Shown in pieces: positions 16,108-23,238 of a stretch of DNA of 54,253 nucleotides. Source of the stretch: Pseudomonas yamanorum. GTDB lineage: Bacteria > Pseudomonadota > Gammaproteobacteria > Pseudomonadales > Pseudomonadaceae. The position numbers and the translations under genes are program-made. The notes below the pieces were generated by a model that was not told the DNA's origin, did no database searches, and worked only from the letters and a program-made list of their open reading frames with translations. How positions within the stretch are numbered: the first letter of the stretch is position 1; each line of letters starts with the position of its first letter. The stretch covers positions 1 to 54,253 of the forward strand of contig NZ_JACARE010000013.1 of NCBI RefSeq assembly GCF_013386765.1, written 5' to 3'.

Positions 16108-17331
16108 TCAAGACCAGTCGTGACGCGGGGGCTTGGCGCCGTTGAGCAACCAGTTGCCTACCACGTGGTACTTCCAGCGCACCGGGTCATGCAGGGTATG
16201 CACCCGGGCATTGCGCCAGTGACGATCGAAGTTGTGCTTCTTCAGGGTTGACCTTGTGCCGCCGAGTTCGAAGAGCTTGTTACTGGCTTCGATGGCGATT
16301 TCGGTGGTCAGCACCTTGGCCCGGGCGACAGCCAGGGAAGCGTGGGCGACGTTGTCTTCATCGGGCGCCGGGCGCGCGGCGTCGAGGGCTTTCCCGGCGC
16401 GCTCCAGCAAGGCTTCTGCCGCTTCCAGGCGAATATCCAGCGCACCCACCTGGATGATGGTCAGCGGGTCTTCACTGGCTTTTTCCACCCCGGCATCGAT
16501 CCAAGGGCGGGCGAATTGCTGGACGAACTGCACCGTGTCGCGCAACGCGGCACGGGCGATGCCGGCGTCGATGGCAGCGGTGGTCAGTTGCGCGAAAGGG
16601 CCGGCCAGGGTCGGCGAATCGTAGGAACGATGGGTAGGAAACAGGTTGAACGCCGGCACCTTCAGGTCTTCGGCCAACACCGTACCGCTGGACGTGGTGC
16701 GCTGGCCCATGCTGTCCCAGTCATCGACCACCACCAGGCCTTCAGTGCCGCGGGGCACAAAGGCCAACTGCGCATTCTGCTGCTCATCCAGCGCCAGCAC
16801 CGCCAGCCAGTGGGCGTACAGCGAACCGGTGCAATAGCCCTTGCGGCCGTTGATCACATAGCCGTCACCTTGCCGGCGAATGGTCGCCTGAATGTCCTGG
16901 ACGTTCTTGCCGCCGGTTTCCGACAGCGCGTTGGCAAACCGATGCCCCTCCAGCGCCAGGCCAAAAAAGTACGCCTGCTGCTCGGGCGTGCCTTGCAGGC
17001 GGATGTCTTCCAGCAGGCAGTAATGGTTCTGCGGGATTTGCCCCAGCGACGGGTCGGCCGCCGAGATAATCGCAATTACCTGGGCCAGCACCGCGTAGGA
17101 CACCTGGGCGCCGCCAAACTCGCGGGGCACGCTGATGCCCCACAGGCCGCTGTTGGAATACAAGTCGACCACGTCCGCCGGCACCTGGCGGGTGCGGTCG
17201 CGTTCGGCGTCTTGCTCCAGCAATACGGCGGCGACCTGGTGGGCAACGGCCAGGGCCTGGGCCTCGTCACGGATCAGCTCGGCGTGGGGCGTGTGAATCG
17301 GGTAATCGGCAGATACAGGCAGTACAGACAT
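16108..17331 (-). CDS. sfnB: SfnB-family sulfur-acquisition flavin oxidoreductase
   Basis: The 407-residue protein has the acyl-CoA dehydrogenase fold and resembles SfnB/DszC: GLWGISVPREFGGAQVSYAV, ISAADPSLGQIPQNHYCLLE, then VINGRKGYCTGS and DDWDSMGQRTTSSGTV, and a C-terminal LHDPVRWKYHVVGNW. Such enzymes take FMNH2 from a reductase and oxidise organosulfur compounds. The start at 17331 follows a sigma-54 promoter by about 25 nt, and the frame upstream of it is rejected. It heads the operon with MetI- and MetQ-like genes. Exact substrate is unknown. Confidence 0.85.
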   Translation of the reverse strand: MSVLPVSADYPIHTPHAELIRDEAQALAVAHQVAAVLLEQDAERDRTRQVPADVVDLYSNSGLWGISVPREFGGAQVSYAVLAQVIAIISAADPSLGQIPQNHYCLLEDIRLQGTPEQQAYFFGLALEGHRFANALSETGGKNVQDIQATIRRQGDGYVINGRKGYCTGSLYAHWLAVLALDEQQNAQLAFVPRGTEGLVVVDDWDSMGQRTTSSGTVLAEDLKVPAFNLFPTHRSYDSPTLAGPFAQLTTAAIDAGIARAALRDTVQFVQQFARPWIDAGVEKASEDPLTIIQVGALDIRLEAAEALLERAGKALDAARPAPDEDNVAHASLAVARAKVLTTEIAIEASNKLFELGGTRSTLKKHNFDRHWRNARVHTLHDPVRWKYHVVGNWLLNGAKPPRHDWS

Positions 17332-17366
17332 ACAACGCTCTCGGGCGAATGATTTACCTGAGGCAT

Positions 17367-17382
17367 TGCAGCTTCTGTGCCT
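17367..17382 (-). promoter_or_regulatory. Predicted sigma-54 (-24/-12) promoter of the sfnB operon
   Basis: On the - strand the sequence AGGCACAGAAGCTGCA has GG and GC exactly 10 bp apart and matches TGGCAC-N5-TTGCA at most fixed positions. Start of transcription would be near 17356, leaving a leader of about 25 nt before the sfnB start. The neighbouring sfnR encodes a suitable activator. Confidence 0.65.
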
Positions 17383-17514
17383 GAGGCGCCAGGCTATCAA
17401 ACACAAGGGTTTGCGCCTGATGTGCGCGCGGCAGACCGCCCACGGCGCAGCAAACTGCCGGTTTGCTGTTGTGTGGGCAACACCTCGGTGCGACTGATAC
17501 ACCGAGTTGCCTGC

Positions 17515-17537
17515 ATCGCAGGCAAGCCAGCTCCTAC
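17515..17537. repeat. Single REP element
   Basis: One REP half (complement of GTAGGAGCTGGCTTGCCTGC) without a clear inverted partner, unlike the doublets elsewhere in the window. It may be a decayed REPIN. Confidence 0.7.
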
Positions 17538-17664
17538 AGTTGACCTGCATTGCCTGAAAGATCGGGCTTCAACACACTTCATGAACAACCCCTCCACGTT
17601 TTCCCCCTTGCCCCAGGCGCCGTGTGATTTCAGGATGCAGGCAATCATCACAAGGAGTCATTCC

Positions 17665-18540
17665 ATGTTCGCCGGATTCCAAAAAGACCAGCGCCACGTC
17701 AACGGTGTGGACATCAGCTACCGCAAAGGCGGCGCGGGTCCCGGCCTGCTCCTGCTGCACGGGCACCCGCAGACCCACGTCATCTGGCACAAGGTCGCCG
17801 AGCAACTGGCCGAACACTTCACCGTGGTCGCCGCCGACCTGCGCGGTTACGGCGACAGCAGCAAGCCCGCCGCCAGTGACCATCACACCCACTACTCCAA
17901 GCGCGAAATGGCCCGCGACGGCGTCGAGTTGATGAAGGCCCTGGGCTTTGATGAGTTCTCGGTGCTGGCCCACGACCGTGGCGCCCGCGTCGCCCATCGC
18001 CTGGCCCTGGACCACACCAAGGCCGTGCAGCGCATGGTGCTGCTGGACATCGCCCCGACGCTTGCGATGTATGCCCAGACCGACGAAGCCTTTGCCCGCG
18101 CCTACTGGCACTGGTTCTTCCTGATCCGCCCGGCGCCATTGCCCGAGAGCCTGATCGAAGGCAACCCGGAACTGTACCTGCGCAGCGTCATGGGCAGCCG
18201 CAGTGCCGGGCTCAAGCCGTTCACCGACGAAGCCTTCGCCGAATACCTGCGCTGCCTGAAACTGCCCGGCACCGCCACCGGCATCTGCGAAGACTACCGC
18301 GCCGCCGCCGGCATCGACCTTGAGCACGACCGCGCCGACCTCGACAACGGCAACCACCTCAACCTGCCGCTGCTGGTGATGTGGGGCGCCGAAGGCACCG
18401 TCGGGCGCTGCTTCGAACCCCTCAAGGAATGGCAGAAAGTCGCCACCGACGTACGTGGCAAGGCCCTGCCGGCCGGCCACTACATCGCTGAAGAAGCTCC
18501 TGAACTGTTGCTGGGCGAAGTCCTGACCTTCCTTCGCTGA
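17665..18540 (+). CDS. Haloacetate (fluoroacetate-type) dehalogenase, alpha/beta hydrolase
   Basis: The 291-residue protein shows the full residue set known for fluoroacetate dehalogenases. Nucleophile is Asp104 in AHDRGARVAHR, with carboxylate-binding Arg105 and Arg108. The acid is Asp128, and the halide pocket is His149, Trp150 (AYWHWFFL) and Tyr211. The catalytic base is His272 in ALPAGHYIAEEAPE. The oxyanion region is HGHPQTHVIW (32-41). These enzymes hydrolyse the C-halogen bond of haloacetates to glycolate. The numbering matches the Burkholderia enzyme almost residue for residue as I recall it. AAGGAG precedes the ATG. It is divergent from sfnB, followed by a hairpin and then dctA. Natural substrate could be another short 2-substituted acid. 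Confidence 0.87.
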   Translation: MFAGFQKDQRHVNGVDISYRKGGAGPGLLLLHGHPQTHVIWHKVAEQLAEHFTVVAADLRGYGDSSKPAASDHHTHYSKREMARDGVELMKALGFDEFSVLAHDRGARVAHRLALDHTKAVQRMVLLDIAPTLAMYAQTDEAFARAYWHWFFLIRPAPLPESLIEGNPELYLRSVMGSRSAGLKPFTDEAFAEYLRCLKLPGTATGICEDYRAAAGIDLEHDRADLDNGNHLNLPLLVMWGAEGTVGRCFEPLKEWQKVATDVRGKALPAGHYIAEEAPELLLGEVLTFLR

Positions 18541-18566
18541 GGCTTTAGTAAACCGCTGATCTGATC

Positions 18567-18606
18567 GATCCCGCCCCGCAGGCTTGAAACAGCCTGCGAC
18601 GGGATC
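18567..18606 (+). terminator. Strong hairpin between the dehalogenase gene and dctA
   Basis: Arms GATCCCG/CGGGATC enclose CCGCAGGC/GCCTGCG with a loop near 18584-18590. No T-tract follows, so it may be a weak terminator for the dehalogenase gene or a hairpin in the dctA leader. Confidence 0.5.
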
Positions 18607-18639
18607 TGCTTGCCCAAAAAACGTCTCGAGATAATAAAA

Positions 18640-19944
18640 ATGACAATCAGAAAACTGCTGGGAACCCTGTATGTGCAGGTGATCATCGCCATTGTGCTGG
18701 GCGTACTGATCGGCAACCACTGGCCCCAGGTGGGCATCGACCTCAAGCCCCTGGGCGACGGGTTTATCAAGCTGATCAAGATGATCATCGGCCCGATCAT
18801 CTTCTGCACGGTGGTCTCCGGCATCACCAGCATGCACGACGTGAAGCAGGTGGGACGTGTGGGCGGCAAGGCGCTGCTGTATTTCGAGATTGTCTCCAGC
18901 ATCGCCCTGGTGATCGGCATCCTCGCCGCGCACCTGCTGCACCCGGGCGTGGGGTTCAACATTGATGTGACGACCCTCGACAGCTCGGCCATCGCCGGTT
19001 TTGTCGGCCAGGCCGAACATGGTGAAGGCGTCACCGGGTTCCTGATGCACGTGATCCCGACCACCTTCTTCGACGCATTCTCCAAAGGTGAAATCCTGCC
19101 GGTGCTGTTTGTGTCGGTACTGTTCGGCCTCGGGCTGGTGATGATCGGCGAGAAGGGCCGGCCGTTGGTGGGTGTGATCAACCAGGCCAGCGAAGTGTTC
19201 TTCCGCATCGTCGGGATGATCAGCCGCGTCGCGCCGATTGGTGCTTTCGGGGCGATCGCCTTCACCATCGGCAAATACGGCCTGGGCTCGCTGCTGCCGT
19301 TGCTGAAACTGGTGGGCACGTTCTACGTCACCGCGTTTTTCTTCGTGGCCGTGGTGCTGGGCAGCATCGCGCGGTATGTCGGCTTCAGCATCTTCAAGCT
19401 GCTGACCTACATCAAGGCCGAGCTGTTGATCGTGCTGGGCACCAGTTCCTCCGAATCTGCCTTGCCGCAACTGATCCAGAAACTCGAAAGCCTCGGCGCC
19501 TCCAAAGGCGTGGTGGGGATCGTGGTGCCCACCGGCTATACCTTCAACCTGGACGGCACCAACATCTATATGACGCTGGCGGTGCTGTTCCTGGCCCAGG
19601 CGACGAATATCGACCTGACGCTGGAGCAACAACTGACGCTTCTGGCGGTGGCGATGCTCACCTCCAAAGGCGCCGGCGCGGTGGTGGGTGCAGGTTTTGT
19701 CGCACTGGCCGCCAGCCTGGCGGTGGTGCCGACGGTGCCGGTGGCGGCGATGGTGCTGATCCTGGGGGTTGACCGTTTCATGGCGGAGTGCCGTTCGCTG
19801 ACCAACATTATCGGTAATGCCGTGGCCGCCCTGGTGGTGGCTGCCTGGGAGGGTGAACTGGACCGCGAGAAGATGGCGCCCATCGCCCTCAAGCATGGCC
19901 GCCATGCGCGGGCTGCTGCGCAGGCGAAGATCGCTGCCGAGTAG
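18640..19944 (+). CDS. dctA: C4-dicarboxylate:cation symporter DctA
   Basis: From the ATG at 18640 ([11 protein letters not shown]) the product is 434 residues; a TTG at 18610 would add 10 and is less likely. It matches the DAACS/DctA family: [16 protein letters not shown] at the first span, [18 protein letters not shown], the re-entrant serine-rich [13 protein letters not shown] (about 265-277) and the substrate/sodium motif [17 protein letters not shown]. DctA imports succinate, fumarate, malate and related acids. In many bacteria dctA is sigma-54 dependent through DctBD, but I see no clear -24/-12 element in the short leader here. A LysR gene follows beyond a large repeat. Confidence 0.95.
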   Translation: MTIRKLLGTLYVQVIIAIVLGVLIGNHWPQVGIDLKPLGDGFIKLIKMIIGPIIFCTVVSGITSMHDVKQVGRVGGKALLYFEIVSSIALVIGILAAHLLHPGVGFNIDVTTLDSSAIAGFVGQAEHGEGVTGFLMHVIPTTFFDAFSKGEILPVLFVSVLFGLGLVMIGEKGRPLVGVINQASEVFFRIVGMISRVAPIGAFGAIAFTIGKYGLGSLLPLLKLVGTFYVTAFFFVAVVLGSIARYVGFSIFKLLTYIKAELLIVLGTSSSESALPQLIQKLESLGASKGVVGIVVPTGYTFNLDGTNIYMTLAVLFLAQATNIDLTLEQQLTLLAVAMLTSKGAGAVVGAGFVALAASLAVVPTVPVAAMVLILGVDRFMAECRSLTNIIGNAVAALVVAAWEGELDREKMAPIALKHGRHARAAAQAKIAAE

Positions 19945-19963
19945 ACCTTAAGTACCAATCCCC

Positions 19964-20184
19964 TGTGGTGAGGGAGCTTGCTGTGGTGAGGGGGCTTGCT
20001 GTGGCGAGGGAGCTTGCTGTGGCGAGGGAGCTTGCTCCCGCTGGAGTGCGCAGCGCTCCCATCTTTTTTGGGGCCGCTGCGCAGCCCAGCGGGAGCAAGC
20101 TCCCTCGCCACAGCAAGCTCCATCCCCACAGTAAGCTCCATCCCCACAGCAAGCTCCCTTCCCATAGCAAGCTCCCTCACCACA
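19964..20184. repeat. REPIN with tandemly amplified 18-bp arms
   Basis: Four direct copies of TGTGGCGAGGGAGCTTGC-like 18-mers (starts 19964, 19982, 20000, 20018) are followed by a REP core. On the other side come five complementary 18-mers (starts 20095, 20113, 20131, 20149, 20167). The core pairs GCTCCCGCTGG with CCAGCGGGAGC and GCGCAGCG with CGCTGCGC. The whole 221 bp can fold into one very long hairpin. Copies nearest the core are the closest to each other, and outer ones carry 1-4 changes. Confidence 0.92.
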
Positions 20185-20226
20185 CCGGTGCTATTCTGGC
20201 GGCTCATGCCGCCACGCCTGTTTCTG

Positions 20227-21141
20227 ATGACTAATAAGAAAGATACCGTGCCCCTACCTGAAGACCTGCGGGTATTCCTGACCGTGATCCGCAAGGCCGG
20301 CTTTGCTGCGGCTGCCGATGAACTGGGGCTGTCCCCGGCCTACGTCAGCAAGCGTATCCAGATTCTCGAAACCACCCTGGCCACCCGCCTGCTGCACCGC
20401 ACCAGCCGGCGTATCGCCCTGACCGAAGACGGTGAGCGCGTGCAGCGCTGGGCCGTGCGCATTCTCGAAGACTTCCAGCAACTGTCCGACGAACTCTCCG
20501 ACGCCCACGACAGCCCTCGCGGCCATCTGCATTTGTGCAGCAGCTTCGGCTTCGGCCGCAACCATGTGGCGCCGGCCCTGTCGCTGCTGGCTGAGCAATA
20601 CCCGGACCTGGAGATTCGCCTGGACCTGTTCGACCGCGTGGTGGACATCGTCAGCGAAGGTTTCGACCTGGAGATCCGCGTGGGCGACGACATCCCCGGC
20701 CAACACATCGGCCGCCGGCTGGTGAGCAACCGCCGGGTGCTATGTGCCGCGCCCGCCTACCTCGAACGCCGTGGCATACCGCAGCACTTGGGCGATCTGG
20801 AACAGCACGACTGCCTGGTGCTCAAGGAACGTGACAACGCCTTTGGCATCTGGCACCTGGAGCGCGATGGCGTACAGGACAGCGTGCGCGTGCGCGGGCC
20901 GTTGTCGTCCAACAATGGAGAGATTGTCTTGCAATGGGCACTTGATGGGCGTGGGGTGTTGTTGCGGTCGATGTGGGATGTGAAGCCGCTGCTGGAGCAA
21001 GGGAAACTGGTGCAGGTGCTGCACGACTATACCCAGAGCGCCAACGTGTGGGCGGTGTATCCGACGCGCTTGGCGTACTCCGGGAAGCTGCGGGCGTGTG
21101 TGGAGTTTTTGCAGGAGCACTTCAAAGGGTTGTCGATCTGA
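20227..21141 (+). CDS. LysR-family transcriptional regulator
   Basis: The start is placed at the ATG at 20227 (MTNKKDTVPLPEDLRVFL), giving 304 residues. Longer versions run into the repeat upstream and would add meaningless LLWRGS-type repeats; an ATG at 20206 adds 7 residues. The LysR helix-turn-helix occupies about residues 10-70 (AGFAAAADELGLSPAYVSKRIQILE) and the effector domain about 98-300. It resembles the DmlR/TTT-type group. Its place after dctA suggests a link to dicarboxylate use, but the repeat between them and lack of a divergent target make that weak. The last 20 bp overlap the convergent MFS gene. Confidence 0.87.
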   Translation: MTNKKDTVPLPEDLRVFLTVIRKAGFAAAADELGLSPAYVSKRIQILETTLATRLLHRTSRRIALTEDGERVQRWAVRILEDFQQLSDELSDAHDSPRGHLHLCSSFGFGRNHVAPALSLLAEQYPDLEIRLDLFDRVVDIVSEGFDLEIRVGDDIPGQHIGRRLVSNRRVLCAAPAYLERRGIPQHLGDLEQHDCLVLKERDNAFGIWHLERDGVQDSVRVRGPLSSNNGEIVLQWALDGRGVLLRSMWDVKPLLEQGKLVQVLHDYTQSANVWAVYPTRLAYSGKLRACVEFLQEHFKGLSI

Positions 21142-22357
21142 TACCCCGCTGAGTCCTGAACCCCATCCACAACCCCATGACCACCAGGGCGCTCAATGGC
21201 AGCCCGTGGAACAGCACAATCACCTGGGCCGGCGTCCACGTCAGGTAGAACGGCCCGACCACCAGCATGCCCACGCCGAAGCCGGCCATTTGAATCAGGG
21301 TCAATAGACTGAACAGCGGCAAGCGCAGGCTATCGGGTTCACTTTGCGCGCGGGAGACCAGGGCCACCTCGGATATACCGTCTCCCAGCCCGGCCCACAC
21401 TACCAGTACCAACGCCAGCCACAGTTCGGTTTGCTGGAAGGTCAGGATAAAGCCGCTGGACATCAGCGCTACACCGGCCATGAACATCCGTTCCATGCCT
21501 TGGGTGCCACGGTTTTTTAGAACCGCACTGGCCAGGCGTGCGCCAATAAACTTGCCGCAAGCCCACACCGCCAGCAGATAGCCCATGACGGTGTTTGCCG
21601 TGTCGGGGGAAATGTACTGGGACAGCACCGGCCAGCCGACGTTATGGGCAGCGCTGCCAAGGGTATCGAGCATGCTGATCAGCAACATGGCGGCCAGCAC
21701 CGGGGCGCCGCGCAAGCCTTTCTTCAGTTCGTGCCATTCCGCCGAGAGGCCGCGATGCACGGCCATGGCGACGGCGTACAGCCCGCGCAGCGGCAGGATC
21801 AAGCCGGCGGCCACAATATAAGTGGCGATGTTGACGGCAAACACCGCCTCGAACCCGCCGGTGGCGATCAACAGCCCGGACAGCAAACTGCCGAATACCG
21901 CACCAGTGGCAGCCGCTGAAGTGATCCACGCATTGGTGGAAACCCGCTGCTCAAGCGCGACCCAGGTCGGTAACTGACTATTCAGACCGATGGCAAAAAG
22001 CGAATTGCACAAGCCGATCCCGAAGGCGATGAAGGGCAGCACACTAAGCTGAAGGTCCGGGATCAACACCAGCAACGGCGTCAGCAACAGCGCCCGGGCC
22101 AGGTCCAGCCCCGCCAACGTGCCACGCCCGGCAAAGCGCCGAAAAAACGGGATGCCGAACAGGCTGGCGACAATGCCGCCGGTGACGCGGCATGCCAGGA
22201 AGAGGCTGACAAACACCACGCTTTGGCTGAGCCAGTAGACGTAAGTGGACAAGGCCACCATGTTGAGGAACGCGCCGAAATCCGAAACACCCCGGGCGAA
22301 GATGATCAGGCGGGCGTTTCGGGTCGAGAGGGCGAACTCGGGATTGCGGTTACACAC
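21122..22357 (-). CDS. Major facilitator superfamily transporter
   Basis: About twelve hydrophobic spans in 411 residues identify an MFS transporter of the Bcr/EntS-like drug or metabolite efflux type (spans from LIIFARGVSDFGAFLNMVALS onward, a central loop after GLYAVAMAVHRGLSAEWHELKKGLRG). The start is placed at GTG 22357 because AAAGGAA lies 8-9 bases before it; an ATG at 22387 would add ten hydrophilic residues. It stands alone, convergent with the LysR gene (20-bp overlap). Substrate unknown. Confidence 0.82.
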   Translation of the reverse strand: MCNRNPEFALSTRNARLIIFARGVSDFGAFLNMVALSTYVYWLSQSVVFVSLFLACRVTGGIVASLFGIPFFRRFAGRGTLAGLDLARALLLTPLLVLIPDLQLSVLPFIAFGIGLCNSLFAIGLNSQLPTWVALEQRVSTNAWITSAAATGAVFGSLLSGLLIATGGFEAVFAVNIATYIVAAGLILPLRGLYAVAMAVHRGLSAEWHELKKGLRGAPVLAAMLLISMLDTLGSAAHNVGWPVLSQYISPDTANTVMGYLLAVWACGKFIGARLASAVLKNRGTQGMERMFMAGVALMSSGFILTFQQTELWLALVLVVWAGLGDGISEVALVSRAQSEPDSLRLPLFSLLTLIQMAGFGVGMLVVGPFYLTWTPAQVIVLFHGLPLSALVVMGLWMGFRTQRGIRSTTL

Positions 22358-22503
22358 GCTGAAATTCCTTTTTCCGTGACGGACCAACCTCCATGTCGCG
22401 GCCCACTTAAGCCCACGGTGCCCAACGTGTCAACGTAAGGTTCTGAGTCTAATTGGCGAACTGCCCCCCTGTGGGAACGATCGCATTGGAAAACTGCCCC
22501 TCC

Positions 22504-22614
22504 CCTGTAGGAGCTGTCGAGCTTCAGCGAGGCTGCGATGGGATCACCGCGGTACACCTGCAGCACCGCAGCGCCTGCATCGCAGCCTCGCTGAAGCTCG
22601 ACAGCTCCCACAGG
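22504..22614. repeat. REPIN/long inverted repeat downstream of leuD
   Basis: Arms of 37 bp (22504-22540 and 22578-22614) pair with one mismatch. Each carries GGAGCTGTCGAGCTTCAGCG-type sequence, a third REP subtype in this window. A 37-bp loop separates them. Lying just after leuD and upstream of the MFS gene, it may help end leuCD transcription. Confidence 0.88.
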
Positions 22615-22623
22615 TGATCTTGC

Positions 22624-23238
22624 TCAGCTAAGCCAGGGATTGGCCGCCAGATGTTCACGTTCAAACGCCTTGATCTGCTCGCTGCGCTGCAACGTAGTAC
22701 CGATAGCATCCAACCCCAGCAACAACGCAGTCTTGCGCAACGTATCAATCTGGAACGGAATCACCTGCCCATCCGCCAACCGAATCTCCTGGGCCTCAAG
22801 GTCCACACTGATCTGCGCCTGCTCAGGCTGGCTCACCGTCTGCCCCAGCCGCTGCAACACCGCCTCCTCCAGCGTGATCAACAGCACCCCATTACGCTGG
22901 CAGTTGTCATAAAAAATCCCGGCAAAGCTGCTGCCGATCAGCGCCCGAATGCCCATCTGCTTCAAGCCCCACACCGCATGCTCGCGGCTGGAACCACAAC
23001 CGAAGTTCGGCCCCACCACCATAAAGCTCGCGCCCTGCCAGGCCGGCTGGTTCAGCACGAATTGCGGGTTAGGCTCGCCCGAAGGCAAGAAGCGCAAATC
23101 AAAGAACAACCCGCGATCCAGCCCGTTGCGGTCGATGCCCTTGAGAAACTGCTTGGGCATGATCACATCAGTGTCGATATTGGCCGCCAGCATCGGCGCG
23201 GCTTTGCCGGTGATGCGGGTAAAGGGTTGCAGGCTCAT
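22624..23238 (-). CDS. leuD: Isopropylmalate dehydratase small subunit-like protein
   Basis: The 204-residue protein has the aconitase swivelling-domain signature: ANIDTDVIMPKQFLK, GPNFGCGSSREHAVWGL and SFAGIFYDNCQRNGVLLI, at the usual length for LeuD. It pairs with the LeuC-like subunit whose stop overlaps its ATG by 4 bp (ATGA), so the two are translationally coupled. No leuB or leuA is near, unlike the normal leucine locus, which suggests a second copy. It may act on isopropylmalate or on a related 2- or 3-substituted malate. Confidence 0.85.
   Translation of the reverse strand: MSLQPFTRITGKAAPMLAANIDTDVIMPKQFLKGIDRNGLDRGLFFDLRFLPSGEPNPQFVLNQPAWQGASFMVVGPNFGCGSSREHAVWGLKQMGIRALIGSSFAGIFYDNCQRNGVLLITLEEAVLQRLGQTVSQPEQAQISVDLEAQEIRLADGQVIPFQIDTLRKTALLLGLDAIGTTLQRSEQIKAFEREHLAANPWLS

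Larger units (their letters stand above)
17332..17664. promoter_or_regulatory. Divergent gap between sfnB and the dehalogenase gene
   Basis: This 333-bp gene-free stretch holds a sigma-54 promoter for sfnB (17367-17382), a strong dyad CAGCAAAC-5 nt-GTTTGCTG (17448-17468) about 70-90 bp further up and suited to be an activator site, a second hairpin CTCGGTG-9 nt-CACCGAG (17484-17506), and one single REP (17515-17537). AAGGAG (17652-17657) serves the dehalogenase gene. I see no convincing sigma-70 promoter for the latter. Confidence 0.5.

Noticed and set aside
18541..18639. Sigma-54 promoter for dctA
   Set aside because: dctA is often sigma-54 dependent, but no GG-N10-GC with a TGGCAC-like start is found in this leader; it may lie further upstream or be absent.
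17569..19905. 778-codon - strand frame across the dehalogenase gene and dctA
   Set aside because: It crosses two well-supported + strand genes and their gap, and the product has no recognisable domain.
19964..20184. CRISPR-like array
   Set aside because: The 18-bp units abut with no spacers and are inverted across a REP core; there are no cas genes.
19996..20226. N-terminal extension of the LysR regulator through the tandem repeat
   Set aside because: It would add about 77 residues of repeat-coded peptide ahead of a complete LysR start; the ATG at 20227 gives the normal length.
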